Shown: one piece after another, positions 16,301 through 28,732 of the stretch
Position numbering within the stretch: the stretch's first letter is position 1
How the letters are laid out: each line of letters starts with the position of its first letter
Source: Polydactylus sextarius
Taxonomy: Eukaryota; Chordata; Actinopteri; Polynemidae
DNA length: 64,000 bases
Reading direction: 5' to 3'
Assembly: GCA_016801845.1 (NCBI GenBank)
Contig: CM028909.1
Span: 15,000,313-15,064,312, forward strand
Translations under genes and position numbers: made by a program
The notes under the pieces: generated by a model
What the model was told of the DNA's origin: nothing
The model's input: the letters and a program-made list of their open reading frames with translations, nothing else
The model's database searches: none

Positions 16301-19300
16301 CTGCATCATATTCACCAGTAGGGGGCAACACTTACCTGCTAACTGCTCCTAATGCTGTCTCTAAACAGTCATTCAATCCTGGGCCTGAGCATCTGAAACA
16401 CACAAAAATGGCATCATCATCTACATTCATAAATTCACAGCTTTGATCTACTGAAAATAATCAGGGGTGTAGTCTCACCCCTGAGTGCAGTTGTGGTGAC
16501 ATGGTTCACAGTGACCCTCCCTGTTGGGGTATTTGAAGATCAGCCCCTTCTGTCCATCGTTAACTCCAGTGGGACATGAAGACATGCAGTAAGGACCATC
16601 TCGAAGGTTGGCACAAGCCACACACTCGTCTGCACCCTGTCAAAGAGGGAGGAAAGAAAAGAGCGAGGCCACTGCATTTTAACCTGCAACATAACCAACT
16701 GATTGAAATTTAAAATGAATTACTGTCATTAGCTATTACTGATCATATACTGTAAGATAATATGAAAGGGATTGGAGAAAGTCAGGACTAAATTTTGCAG
16801 CATGTTGTGAATTTTTGACAAGAGCTTAAAATTGTTCTTAAGATAGCTTTATATGGTGTGATTAATTATAGATATTAATCTGTATCTTGTAATACATTGT
16901 TGACATAATATACTTACACTGTATTGTTTTTTTTTTTAACCACATCAAGAAAGCATTAGGAAACGTACCAGCATTAAGCTTGTATTATCTTATGCATCAT
17001 GTAGCGTTTGTGGAGTTGTGTCCCCAACAATATTATGAGAGGTGAAATAGACAAATACAAATAATACTAGAATAATACAGTTCGTACAAAGTTTCCTGGG
17101 ACTACTGGGAGTATTACTGAAAGAAGTTATTACCGGTCCAGTACAGCTGGGATTCCCATGCTGAGGTCTGCACTCATGGTGACAGGCAACACACTCGCCA
17201 TCAGGTCCTGCAAACTCCCTCGGAGTTCTGTGGGCACAATATTATACAAAAGAAATACACAGTCACTCACCACACAAACCTCAGTCACAATAGTAACAGT
17301 TCACATCCATGTACTGACCCCGTGTAGAATTTACAGCTGCCCACACACGTCCCGTCTCGGCTGTAGTTCCTACAGGAGAGACACTGGTTGGGTCCCGGAC
17401 CCCAACAACCTGAGTCTGAACACAGCGGGTCGCACACTTGGCCTTCTGCAACTGTCCACACAACATTGTATGAACAACATTAGGTGTCTGCCATAGCACA
17501 GAAACAATGCATTTTTACGTTTCAGTCAAACTAATAAGATACATAATGGACATGAGAGTACAGGTTGTTCAGTTTAAAAGTTATAGAGACAAAACAAATT
17601 GAACTTTTCATTTGGAATGTACAAGAGTTTTTCGTGCCAGATCCCCAAGCTCGAGCCTCACCACAGTCTGCCAGCGGCCTGTTGCTGTTGAGGTTGTTGA
17701 CACGAACTCTGCGGCCGCTGAACAGCTGCGTCCAGTTTACAGTGTGGTGGTAACAGAGGTTGGCATTCTGACTGATGTACACGCTGCCATCGCTGATCTC
17801 CCGGAGGGAGCGCAGACCCAGTGAGGTCAGAGTGGGGATTCGCATCACCATCAGAGAAAAACGTCTTTGGTTTCAAGAGTTGGAGGATATGCAGGCAAAA
17901 AGAAAACAGACAAAAAATAGAACTTTTAAGTTAGCTGGAGAAATATTGTCAAATAATAAGGTTATAGGCAGAGGTGGGCCGAGTACCTAACTTCTTTACT
18001 TAAGTCAAAGTACAGATACCACTGGTCAAATGTTGCCCTAATACAAGAGAAAGTTGTTTTACTTAAGTTTTCTTTATTTTTTAAAATGAATTCTAACACT
18101 ACACCCCTACAAAACAGCATGGTAGTGTTCTAACAGCTCTGTTAGTGTGTGCACACATGTATGTGCATGTTCATCAGGAAGACAGTGGAATAACTGTAAA
18201 TGCAGCTTACTTAGAAAATAAAACTGACACTCCAACCTGCTTAAAACTCAGGTCTACTACACCTCTCACTTCATGACTGTCTGATCTGATATCATCTGAC
18301 ATCAAAAGAAAAAGATTATGATGATTCATTAGTGCAATAATCTGACCTCACTTGGTCTAAGCTTAAGTAGCTTTAAAGAATTAGCACCGAGATCGGAGGG
18401 TGTAGAATAGAAATGTGTTAATTAAAAACACAAGAATACAAACATCAGAATCAATCTGAGGTATAAACCAGATATTTAGGCCCGCAAAGTCACCAGGGGC
18501 CTCTCAAACAAGACTCCATTTATTTTAATTTAAGTGTTTTTACCAGTAATTAAACATTTGATATTAAAAATGCATGTTCTTTGCAAATTCACATTGTATG
18601 TAAACAGCCCTTACTTGTAAAGCGACCTCCCTTGAATAGTAGTGAGACTTGAGAAAACAGACAGATCGTTCAGCTCTTTAGGCCACGACTGGATGTTTAG
18701 AATATCTAAAAGTAAAACACAGTGATTGTAATAAAAGTGGATTTAAGGACAGTTAATATCAGTAAACTTCAGTGTTTATACAAACCTGTTATTTCTCTGA
18801 CAGTGCGGAACACCTCCAGTTTTTTGGCATCCAGTGGCGGGATATTTTTAAACGCATCGCTGTGAAGAATGAAATCACACTATGAGCTGGCTGTCAGCAA
18901 TACACACTGGACAGCATCAGTGCTTCAATATGCTTTACACTGTCTGGACAATTACCCAAGAATCCCTGTGACCAGGAAGTGAAGACTGCCCTGGATCTTG
19001 GTGCAGTTGATGAAACTGTCGATGTTGCTGGAGTCCACGGTCTGTCTGTGTTCAGCACCTGTGCCCTCGCATACTAGAGAGATAACCCAACAACATCATT
19101 AGTTTTGAAGACTAACAAACTTTGTGTAAAATCACAGAAAGTATTTGTTATGTGTCAACCTTTTGGACAGAGTCCACTGCAACGCTCACACTTCTTCTGG
19201 CCTTCCCTTTCCACTTCCATCTTGTTTGGAGGACACGCGCTCACACAGGAGCTACCGTCCACCACAAAATGAGCTACAAGAAGAAAAAAAAAAAAAAAAA

Positions 19301-19661
19301 AAAACACACACACACAAGATGTAGTTTCAGAAAGACAGAGGAACCACTGGCAACATTTAAGAACCAGCATCATATCGCGACTGACACCATCTTTTGACAC
19401 CAATTGTTGCAGTGCTAAGAGCATCAGGTTTAGTAGGTTATGAAGGTTAGTAAAGGTTGCACTAAACGTAAAAACAAGCCTTGCATGTAAAAAGCACAGG
19501 GGGCTACTTACTGGGACACTGGGAGACACAGACGGAGCCATACTGATATTTAGCATTAGGATTGGTCGCCATTTGAAATGTTTGTTTGTTGTAGATCAGA
19601 GCCTGGGGACACTGAGGCACACAGGCTCCAGAGTCGTTGAAATGTCGACAAGCCTGTGTAG

Positions 19662-19703
<42 letters not shown>

Positions 19704-22700
19704 AGCAACTTCTTCAGTAAACGAGATATCCATTTAAGAATACTTATGGCAGCTACTGAAGTCCATTAGAGGTAACTAAACCTATAACCATGGTTTTACA
19801 TGTTTTCACTCAAACCATACAAATCCCTTCTTTGTACAAATCATTTCTGTTTAATATGACCTCTGATTACAACACAATAAAACATCACAATATATAAGCG
19901 TTTATGTTGGATTTTCTAAGTCTGTCAGACGACCACTTTGGCCCAAAACTGAAATATCTAATGTCAACTGTAGTATGGATTTCTCATTTATGGACTCCAG
20001 AGGATGACTGCTTTGGTGATCCCCTGACAGTTTTGGTTTTCAATGAAATAGTACTCAGAATTTCAAAATCCTCTGCCATTAACTATTGTGTTCACAAGCT
20101 ATATTGGCAGAAAATCAAAGCCAGAAGAAAAAAAAAGGATCCAAATATCAGAAGCACCAAGAAGAGAGAGAGAGAAGAGTTCATATGCACAAATGTATTA
20201 CCACAGATTGATAACATAACTTAGGAAAATATAGTGGGCTGAATGTCCATAGTAAGCAAGTATCAAATGTCTGCGAGGGGATTTCCACATCACACTGTTG
20301 TACGGTATTGTTGTAACAAAAACCAAAAGCTGCCTGGAAAAAAGGAAATAAATCCAAAATGTGTGGTTTGTAATTGATAAAATATGGATAAAATCCACCA
20401 GTTTGATCCTTTACGACTTTGACTTTTAAGTATGTGCATTACAACAAACTCAAATGTGATTGGAAACATAGAATTGTAATTAAAATAACAAGAGACAAAG
20501 CAGTTTGGAAGGAAACACTTGATAAACCTAAACTATATTTTATGAAAATACTGCCTCTCTCTTTATTTTGTCAGCAAATTCCTGTAGGAAAAGGAAAAAA
20601 AAAAACACAGCACTTACGAAACAGTCTACGTCCAGAGGGCCTTTACATCCTGCTGCACACTCTATGTGACAACAGTCCCGGGGGCTCGTCCCAAAACAGC
20701 GGCCGTTACACTGAGGAGCGCACACCGTCTTAGTCACTGAGACACACAGGAGAGACGGGTTGAACAGAGGTCACCATTGTTCATGTGCATATTATGTCTT
20801 TGTTTTTATGTATTTCTGTCTAAGATAGAGCACATTCAATAAAGAGAGAGAGAGGAGAAGGGACAAAAAACACAGAGAGAAATAATGAAAATGGAAACAG
20901 AACAATTGGGCACTCACAGATCTGACACTGGTTCTCATTTGGCCCCCAGCAGTAATCTCCACAAGATTTGTGGCATGGGCCTGAGAGAGAGAATAAGAGT
21001 GAAAAGGCAGAAAGACAGAGAGTTCTTCTAAGAAAGAGACAATCTAGAGATCATTTTGGAAATAGGGTTATCTCAACAGTGACCTCGCTCTCCATTGTGC
21101 TGGATGTTAATAGGAGCGCTGCTGTTCCTGATGATATCTTGCCAGAAGATCCAAGGACCATAACTCAGGTACTTGTTGTTGATTATCTGCACTCCTCCCT
21201 CCAGAATCTCTGTGAAGAAATAGACACATGGCACATGAAAAAAGTGAGAAAAATGAGAAAAGAAACAGAAATCAGACCACCCAGAACAAGGCTTGGTATA
21301 TATGTGAAAATCTGAAAATCCTGAAAATGTGGCACTGAACATTTTTCTAAAATCATTTTTGATTCTCAAACAGATTTTACATTAGACGTCAAAATTGCAC
21401 TATTTCCTCAGTATATTATGACATTATAAACATGTCTATGTTATAACTATAGCAGTAACACTTATTCCCAGGCTTGGTCTGATGTTTTGTTCCCCAGCAA
21501 CACCATTAATAATAAGTGCTGTGTATTTAAAAAGCTTTCACAATGTAATTTCCCCAATCTATTTTTTTTTATACACATTTTCCTATCTTGTTGCCCAGTA
21601 ACAATATTACTGAAGCCTATAATTATAAGCTTGGTCAATGATTTAAAAGCAATTACATAGAAATTTAGTCCCTCTTAAACACAAGGTTGTGACCCCTTGT
21701 TCCCTAACCTCTTACGCTTACAAGGGTCAGTAGTTATTACAATAATATAATTTATGGACTAAACAGTTGCAGTGAATACGGAGACAGTAATAAAAAGTGT
21801 GACTGATTTTATAGTTATCTTTCCCACTTACTAAATGCTGCAGCGTGATGGAAAAGCTGACTTTACTTCTAAACAATCATAAAGTTCCTCATGTTTGAAC
21901 ACTAGTAAACAGTTTTTGGGCTTGAACGCTTGGAAGTTCATTATATTGGTAGAGTGACACAGTCCTCCTTAACTTTCAGTTTAAAAGGTATGAAATGTAC
22001 ACCTGTCTAGGTTACATTTGGTGCATTCCCATCCACATCATTTAGGCTCTGTATCAAAGTTTTGTGGGGTAGCTTTTACTATTTTTCATCATCATAAAAC
22101 TTGGGTGCAATACACTCTACACAAATGTATTACACAAGCAGTTGGTTTTCACATAAAGCATATGTAAAGGTGGGGTGACATCTTGAATATACAGTTACAA
22201 GGGTGATGTTGCTCACTGTCACATTGTCATGGATTGTTAATGTTGTTAACAATGGTGTTTTTCTTGCTGTGACAAGTCAAAATGTCCTCTTTAAAAAAAA
22301 GGTCTGTTAAACAGTCTGTATAGTCTGGATAAGCTGCTATCCTAGGATGTCAAAGCTTTATGGGACAAAGCAGAAAAGACCAGAAGAGATCATCGCCGCT
22401 AATTTTTAAAAAATTAACCATAGCTAAGACTGTTTTCTTTATTTCTTTTTTTCGAATGAATAAATACCAGATACAATTATCTTTTTTCTGCACATAAAAT
22501 TACATATTTTTCTATTTCTTTCCACAACAAACCTCAAGATTTAGTTTTCTTAAAACAATAGAACAGACTGCATTTTTCTTTTTGGTGCTATTGAGGTCAT
22601 ATGTCTCTGTTACCACTGACTCGGGCACTTCATGTAAATCACAGAAATATCTCTGTGTCTCTAATATGGCTTCTTCCACTCTCATCACCTGTCAGGTTTG

Positions 22701-25598
22701 CGAGCCCCAACTGCCGTAAGCCATTGGAGCCATCTTTGGGGTAGTTGAGGAAAACGGAGAGGGCAAAGCGTCTTTCATAGAGGTTGTTTCCTCTGATGAT
22801 ACGTAGTTGTCCTAAAGGAATCTCCTGAAAGTAGTTCATAACAATGAGGACGTAGCCAGTCACCTCACGGATCGTCTGGAGGGAAAAAGAAGGTCATTAA
22901 TGTCAAACAATAGAAATCTAATACTTCTAAATTGGACAAGAAGAGACATGTCAAGCAGCTTGTTTCATTACCTTGAGGAAGGACAGATCCCAGTTATTCT
23001 CTATCTGAGTGATCTCCAGGTTTCCCATGATGATCTCACAGTCATTGTAGCGGTCTTTGATCAGGTTGTATTGAGTCTCCTGGGAACCTGTGGAGCTGAG
23101 TCCGTTCTGTGTACCAGGACACATCACTAACGAAAGAGAGAAGGAAACCTATTGGAGTCTTAAAGGGATTGGATTCACAGTTTTCATATCTACCTAAACA
23201 GTTATGATGCTAAAAGGGTTATTGATCACCATCTGTCAATACATCCCACAAAAAATGCCTCCATAGTGTTAGGGTTCTTCTTCATTCTGTGTAAAAATGT
23301 GACTGTAAACATTCAGCTGAACCTATTGTGAATTTTTTTTCTGTCTGAGTTGGTTAAATCAAGTGAGTATCTCCCAAAGCATCAGACTTTTAAGGGAAAA
23401 ATTCCCTGTTGTGCTACCAGATGGATGTTAACAAAAATCTGGAATTTTGTACTAACTCAAATTGCTTAAACATCATATTAGCTTCAGGGGAACTTTGATC
23501 ATTTCTACACAGAAACATGTCTTTGGATATTGGATTTTGTTCCCCTTCACTTATAATGAAGCTACTTTAAAAAGGGGGGGCGGGGGGGTCTCTTTGTGGC
23601 TGGTATAGACAGATGGAACAACTATAGCGAACAAAAACTCTTTCACGGAAAGGTTGGTTATTGTTTTACAACAGACTTTTAAAATTATGGGGCAAATCTT
23701 TAGGGCCTGTGGAGAAGAGAAAGGCATCGACTGGACAAATCTAGATTACAAAGAAATTGTTGGTCAGTACACTGCTTCTACTTTCTAGCCCATGTGTTAG
23801 AGGAGATTGCCAGCATTTTGACACGTTTTAGTCGGGGCAACGTATGACCTGATATCACAGCTAAATCATTCTGCAAACTATACTTGTTGTGTTTTCAATT
23901 TTTGGATCAAGTTTTCTACTGTTTCAGACAAACCTTAGTTTCCATCCATGAAATGAAACTCAATAATAAAACTCCTGAAACTTGTTTGGGTTGCGTAATC
24001 TGCCACAGTGAACATCAAGTCTTCATTATGTTTTGTCAGTGTCACTACAACATAATACAGAGGCTTTTCAAACCAGTCAGCACTCAACTGTGGAGCATGT
24101 CTTTGAATGAGGAGACATTTAAACCATAGGTGGTTATTATGGTATACTACAATTAAGGCCTGATAACTGGAGAATGTCTGAGAGATAGGGTTTCATTGTT
24201 TCTGTAGTATTTATGACTTTGTTGAGTCTGGTAGTTGATGTGTGTGCTGCTGTGTTGGCTGCAGATTTTGATGTGAAGCAGAGTAAAACAAGCAGGCTGT
24301 AACCCCACTACATGGAGCAGTATGGGCCTGGGGCTGATGGAGAGGAGGCCGAGGGTCGAAGGAACAGGGCTTTTTCCACAGACAAAGTGCTTCATTGTCA
24401 TAATGCTATAAATGTGGTCAGTGTATCCCAGTGAGTGAAGAGAGCAGCAGTGACAGACAGTGCTTCTGTGTGTGTGCATGTGCGTATGTGTGCGTCTGAG
24501 GGGTCTGCATTGCTGAGATCATACCGAAAGACAATGGGCCGTGTGTGAGTTGGACACTCTGGCAGAAAGAAGGGAAATATCATGAACGGAAGGAGACACA
24601 CACATACACACCAACCAACACCGCACTGATCAACAAAAACTGTGGTGGTGACAATTTGTGTGTAACCACTGGGCACCTGCATCAGTAAGCATGAGTCTTA
24701 TTTCCTGTCTTCATTGGGAACACATGGGGGTATAAACTAGAATCTTGCAACTATGATAAACTGAAGTTGAAAACCAATAACAACATGAAAGACTTGAGAC
24801 TTGTTGAACATATCTTTGATGATGTTGGAAAGTTGCATGTTGACAGGAGGAGCACAACAGCCATCATCACACACTTATTCATTTATGTATTATTTTCTTG
24901 CGCAAACATTTACATACAGTCTAAATGGGTTTTTATAATGTTTAGCAATCCATAACACATAAAAAAAACACTTTAGTAGAGTTTATAACACTTGTCTTAC
25001 AGTGAATATCCCTGTTTAAAATCTATAAACAGTGCACAGACAAAAACAGCACACAGGTGGTTTATGATACACTACACTGAAGTTGTAAAACAATCACTGT
25101 CCTCCTGTTGGCCAGGGCGTTAATGTAGCTGCCAGTCATCACAAACAGTACATAAAGTGAGGATATATTGCTGGGACCTGATTGCCAAGTACTAGCAGTA
25201 AAAATTGAGGAGGATTCAAGAGTACAATGTGATCTGAGACAAAAAAAAAAAAAAAAAAAAAGATGAAGGTTAATAGTTTAAAGTTTGAAAAATATTACCA
25301 GGTCTTAAAATATTCTATTCTACAAAATAATTGCATCCATACCATGTTATCACCATGCTAGCACTTTTCAAAGCTGGCAGACGCTGAAGAGTGACTGCCA
25401 ACAACAGGTGAATTCAAACAGGAATATTAAAAACAGTTAACAACTTTGTCTTTTCTTAATTAAAGTAAAATATCTCTTTGAAGAAGTCAGACATGGTGTC
25501 TGATATGAAATGATCCTACCTTCATGTGTTTGGGTTGATGCTGTTTGTAGCCTCCAAAATAACATCACACACAGCAAAACGACTGGCCACTGCTCCAT
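11249..25598 (-). CDS. erbb3: Receptor tyrosine-protein kinase ErbB3 (HER3), 28 exons, 1453 aa
   Basis: ErbB3 is a plasma-membrane neuregulin receptor that signals as a heterodimer, mainly with ErbB2, through PI3-kinase. Exons, 5' to 3': 25520-25598, 22972-23126, 22689-22875, 21084-21209, 20918-20980, 20618-20736, 19512-19653, 19160-19273, 18956-19073, 18786-18859, 18615-18705, 17662-17864, 17319-17445, 17134-17227, 16479-16636, 16336-16392, 15391-15532, 15158-15277, 14931-15029, 14557-14742, 14304-14459, 14118-14193, 13873-14019, 13688-13785, 13138-13314, 12952-13008, 12288-12579 and 11249-12153. The phases close at 1453 codons plus stop; human ERBB3 also has 28 exons, 1342 aa. The protein ends NPDYWHSRLF...VRT, the ErbB3 signature, which rules out EGFR, ErbB2 and ErbB4. 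The extra length is mostly in the acidic C-terminal tail. The fish copy (a or b) is not assigned here. Confidence 0.97.
13688..15277 (-). other. erbb3: erbb3 exons 18-24: pseudokinase domain
   Basis: The glycine loop GSGVFGTVYK (about 714-723) and the beta-3 lysine in VAIK (Lys 740) are kept. The alpha-C glutamate of active kinases is a histidine (Asp-His at 756-757). The catalytic loop is HRN instead of HRD (about 830-832). The metal-binding motif is DYG instead of DFG (850-852). The first two changes are the known ErbB3 hallmarks; Phe to Tyr in DFG is conservative. I therefore expect an allosteric activator with at most weak catalysis, as in mammals. Confidence 0.93.
15391..15532 (-). other. 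erbb3: erbb3 exon 17: transmembrane helix and juxtamembrane segment
   Basis: Exon 17 encodes residues 637-683. A hydrophobic run from Ile 639 to Tyr 663 (core GLIFCLVLFFLGVLY) is the single membrane span. It is followed by a basic juxtamembrane stretch (RRKRAMRRYLESGE). The MRRYLE core is shared with mammalian ErbB3. Confidence 0.93.
16043..16229 (+). mobile_element. tRNA-derived SINE with target-site duplication
   Basis: Within erbb3 intron 16 lies a tRNA-like head with an A-box-like segment (AGTTGAGTGGTTAGGACGC) and a B-box (AGTTCAAATCC). It is followed by a C/T-rich body and a tail reading CTAAAGACAAAAAGGCCAAAA, a pattern seen in teleost tRNA-SINEs. The flanks ATGCAGTGGTGC (16043-16054) and ATGCGGTGGTGC (16218-16229) agree at 11 of 12 bases and look like the target-site duplication. 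It is inserted antisense to erbb3. One mismatch in the duplication suggests it is not very recent. Confidence 0.8.
17968..18070. mobile_element. Fragment of a hAT-like nonautonomous DNA transposon
   Basis: The stretch beginning CAGAGGTGGGCCGAGTA and continuing with TTTACTTAAGTCAAAGTACAG resembles the terminus of a common fish repeat of the form CAGAGGTGGG...TACTCAAGTAAAAGTAC. Only one end is recognisable, so this is a truncated or decayed copy. It lies in erbb3 intron 11. The assignment rests on pattern memory only. Confidence 0.45.
19667..19700. repeat. (CA)n microsatellite beside the erbb3 exon 7 acceptor
   Basis: An (AC)17-like run ends about a dozen bases before the acceptor of erbb3 exon 7. 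In the sense direction it is a (TG)n run replacing most of the usual polypyrimidine tract. Confidence 0.9.
21210..22688. other. erbb3: erbb3 intron 3, no further feature seen
   Basis: This 1.5 kb intron is AT-rich. I see no coding sequence, structured RNA or clear repeat inside it. Confidence 0.5.
23127..25519. other. erbb3: erbb3 intron 1
   Basis: This is the first and longest erbb3 intron (2.4 kb). It contains a G-rich tract at 23573-23588 (seven G, one C, seven G) and an A-rich tract near 25240. First introns often hold enhancers, but nothing specific is recognisable here. Confidence 0.5.
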
Positions 25599-25936
25599 GT
25601 TGACGTCCAGTCTGTTTATTGAGATAATATCATATCATACGAGTCGAGTAGTCCTCCGAACTGCCAAGAATGTGAAGGGGAAATATATATGTAGAGAAAA
25701 AAATAAGAAATAAATATATATTACAAAACAAAAAATATTTAGATTCCACGTTTTGTCTTTGTGAGATGAGAGAATGATTTTTATAAAAGTCAAAGTGACG
25801 GAGAAATGTAATTTCTTCTTTAAAACTTAATAGTAATAAGAAGCACGTTAATCGTGCCAATTGCGACACTGAAAAAGACGAACAAGTGGCAGTTTATTTT
25901 GACGCTGGGTTTTCCCTCTCGGAGAGGGGACATGTG

Positions 25937-25976
25937 ATTGGCCAGGAGCCCGATTTATTCACCAATCAGAAGCTGG
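25937..25976 (-). promoter_or_regulatory. erbb3: Candidate erbb3 core promoter: two opposed CCAAT boxes
   Basis: ATTGG at 25937-25941 and CCAAT at 25972-25976 are two NF-Y-type motifs in opposite orientation, about 340-380 bases upstream of the erbb3 start codon. The local sequence is slightly GC-richer than its surroundings. No TATA box is evident. NF-Y pairs are common in TATA-less promoters; the role is inferred from motif and position. Confidence 0.4.
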
Positions 25977-26336
25977 TCCGTCATTTTTTTTCTCCCTCCT
26001 TACGAGCTGCAGCACCCTAAACTGTTGCACTGCACTGAGCCTTAAAAACAAAAACAGTTGTGCTACATTCAGATTGAACATAGATTCGAATATAATATAG
26101 TTTTTATTTTATTTTATTTTATTTGTTTAAACTCCAATTCGCACAGTTTAAATTACATCACAAATAGAAGAATGAGGGGAAGTAAACACAGGGAAAAATA
26201 AAGCTGATAAAACAAAACACAGAGAATTTTAACTTCAAATATGTCAACATGGCTGCAGTAGTATGTTAGTAAAGAATAGAAACATGCAGCAAACAAATGC
26301 TTGTGATCTAAACATTTGAATGTGCACCAATGTGAA

Positions 26337-26339
<3 letters not shown>

Positions 26340-26397
<58 letters not shown>
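26340..26397. repeat. (TA)n microsatellite
   Basis: About 29 perfect TA units. Open frames crossing it read alternating Ile-Tyr and are artefacts of the repeat. Confidence 0.95.
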
Positions 26398-26398
<1 letters not shown>

Positions 26399-27529
26399 CT
26401 TTATGTGCAGCTATTTTTGGTTTCATGCTGTCAGCTGCAGCATGTGGAAGCAGTGCCGTGGTCTCCCAGTCAGCGTCCAGTGATGTGAGTGGCTGCACTG
26501 TTTTCCCATGTAAAGAGCAGTATTGTCCCCTCGGCCCTGTCAACTGGTTAATCACCTCTTTGATGCGTATGTAGCAGCTTGTCACAATGGGCACATTGTC
26601 AGATGGTCGAGTGACTTCTGAACCCAAAACAAGAACATGCTTAATTTGAGAAAATGGCCCCTTGGAGCAGTCAAGATTCCTGAACATGAAGCTGTGAGTG
26701 AAAAGCGGACAACTCATTTAATGGACAGTTTATCTGTAACTGTTTCTGACAGATGAACTGTTAATCTGATTTTTCATTCAGAGGGAGAGAGAGGGAGAGA
26801 GACAGAGAAAGAGGGGGCTGAATGGTTGCTATTTATTTGGAAGTATCTTTATGCAAAAATCCAGATAAAACTGAATATATTCAAACATCACTGTGATCAT
26901 TTTAAAGAGGAATCTTAATTCTAGTCTATCTGATTCACTCACTTATAAAAGCCATTAAACAGAAGAATACAAAATGTCGAACATGTAACTTTTTTTTAAA
27001 CATAAGATGGTTTATGTTGAAATTAATTATTGTCTTCCTTGTAAATTAACCTGAACCACTAAGCTGAGCTCTTATCTTCTTTCTCTCTGCAGTTCTGTGT
27101 CCAGCAGGAGGAGACAGAGTCTAAGTATTGGTGCTGTGATAACAGAGCTGCTGCAGGGCCTGTGGGAGGTGGATGCTCATCCAGCCAGTGTTTGCACCTA
27201 CACAAATGTTGTTTTTACATGATCAGTCTTTGGCCCGTAAACTGCGGCGCAATGTTTTATCTGCACCAATAAAATGATCGTCTGCCATTAATCCACTTGC
27301 CTTCTGATTAGCGGAAAATCAGAAACAGAATATCATCACTCAGTAAGTTGTCAGTAACATGAAAAGCAGTCTGCGATTTTTTTTCTGTTGCACATTAAAA
27401 TAGAGAGTAGAAAAGAGGAAAATATCATCGTGAAATGAAACCACATTGCTACAGTCAAACTATTTTTTATGGTCATTTTTCACATTCTCAGCAGGGTTTC
27501 TCTGTTGTCAGGTCAAGATAAGTGACTTC

Positions 27530-27900
27530 CATAAAGGCTTGATGATTCCATGGTTTCTGCAGAGTTTGGCACTTTCAAACCGCCACCGTGGTGTTAGCCT
27601 CCGTGTCAGTCCTGGTGGCCCTGTCCCTTCCAAGGCGAGCTGCGGGGGTGACTGCTGTGGCCTTTTGCAGTTGCCACTCCCATCAGAGATTGATGAATTG
27701 ATTGTGGGGCTGCTGCCAGTGTGTCTGTGCCCTGGGCGAAGGCGTCCCGGTTACGGGTGGGAATCCCAGCTATGGCATCCGCCCTGGGGCTACTATTGTG
27801 GCTGTCCTGCAGGGGGCCCCGGGGGCTGGTGGCCCCGGGAGCAGCTCTGACCCACATACTGCTGTCACACCCCTGGAGACACAGCGGCACTCTCCCCTAC
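27530..27900. other. GC-rich island of unknown origin
   Basis: Roughly 370 bases are much richer in G and C than the AT-rich flanks, with runs such as GGGGGCCCCGGGGGCTGG and GGTGGCCCCGGGAGCAG. A frame on the plus strand stays open through it (27446-27850), but the translation has no domain I recognise. I see no convincing terminal repeats or target-site duplications. It could be a fragment of a retroelement, a processed-transcript remnant or a CpG-poor regulatory island. Confidence 0.35.
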
Positions 27901-28726
27901 ATGGACTTCTGATTGGCTCTGATAAAATGACTCTGTGCAGTTATTCCACAGGGAAACTACCTGATTGTGCCAAACTTCTCTTGGTGACAGCAGTTAGAGA
28001 AAGGCCAAAAAAAGAAAACATGGTTCCCACCTATTTGACCTGCTCCTTCCCTGCCCATGTCCACCACTGCATTTTCAACAAACAAGCTTGTAAGACACAA
28101 CTCCTAGCAACTCCTGTGATGAACAGCTCGCTGAATTAAATTTAATCATGCGATGAATTAGAACCTTGACCATATTTTTTGAGGTCATGAGCGCTCAAAG
28201 AGGCTGGAAGCCTGTTTTCATATTAATCTATCAAAGAGGGAGAGTTTCCTTTGTTTAGCCGACATCTGATCTTAACAAGAGAACGTACAAACATTAGTTT
28301 GTGGAATCGCAACTTTCTGTGTGAGTCTACAGAGGTGAGATGTGGAAACATGAAAAATCCAGTGAAAATGCACCAAAAATGGACTTTTCCATCGAAGTCG
28401 TAAACGTCTTCCACCAGTCATACTTGATGATAGGAACATTATTTCCACACTCATAGATGCTAGATTATTCAAGAGGGACAAGTGATAGATATTTATTTAA
28501 GAATTTTCTTTCTGGGTTAGAAAAAAAAATAAATCTCAGACACAAATTATCCCTCAAAGATTGGTTTTATGCGCTAACACGACAGGGATTTAGAAATTGC
28601 GTTAAACAGAGCAAAAGTCTGTTATGTAAACCAGATAAATAAACATCTCATCTCCACTGAGGAATCAAATTATTGTTATTATTTTTTAAAAATGAGTAAC
28701 GCAAGACAAATTAGTATTTTGGTCTT

Positions 28727-28732
28727 TTTATT
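28727..28732 (-). terminator. arf3: Candidate distal polyadenylation signal of arf3
   Basis: A minus-strand AATAAA marks a possible end of a long arf3 3' UTR of about 2.4 kb. Mammalian ARF3 also has a long 3' UTR. Nearer signals may be used as well. Confidence 0.35.

Larger units (their letters stand above)
16336..25598 (-). other. erbb3: erbb3 exons 1-16: signal peptide and ligand-binding ectodomain
   Basis: Exon 1 encodes a signal peptide (MEQWPVVLLCVMLFWRLQTAS). Exons 2-16 encode the four ErbB ectodomain parts: leucine-rich L1 (ending near GGVQIINNKYLSYGPW), cysteine-rich CR1 with the dimerisation-arm region (FNDSGACVPQCPQALIYNKQ), L2 (DSSNIDSFINCTKIQGSLHF through NYSRDGTC) and CR2. Exon sizes such as 187, 119, 142, 114, 74 and 91 bases look standard for ERBB-family genes. 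Several NxS/T sites would allow N-glycosylation, for example NWTQ in exon 12 and NCTQ in exon 15. Confidence 0.93.
25981..28726. other. Intergenic, erbb3 5' side to arf3 3' end
   Basis: No gene is recognised. The stretch contains a (TA)n microsatellite, a GA-rich patch near 26780-26815 and a GC-rich island of unknown origin at 27530-27900. The rest is AT-rich and unremarkable. Confidence 0.5.

Noticed and set aside
23573..23588. G7-C-G7 tract as a functional G-quadruplex
   Set aside because: It is on the strand antisense to erbb3 within intron 1, so it would not be in the erbb3 mRNA; no further support.
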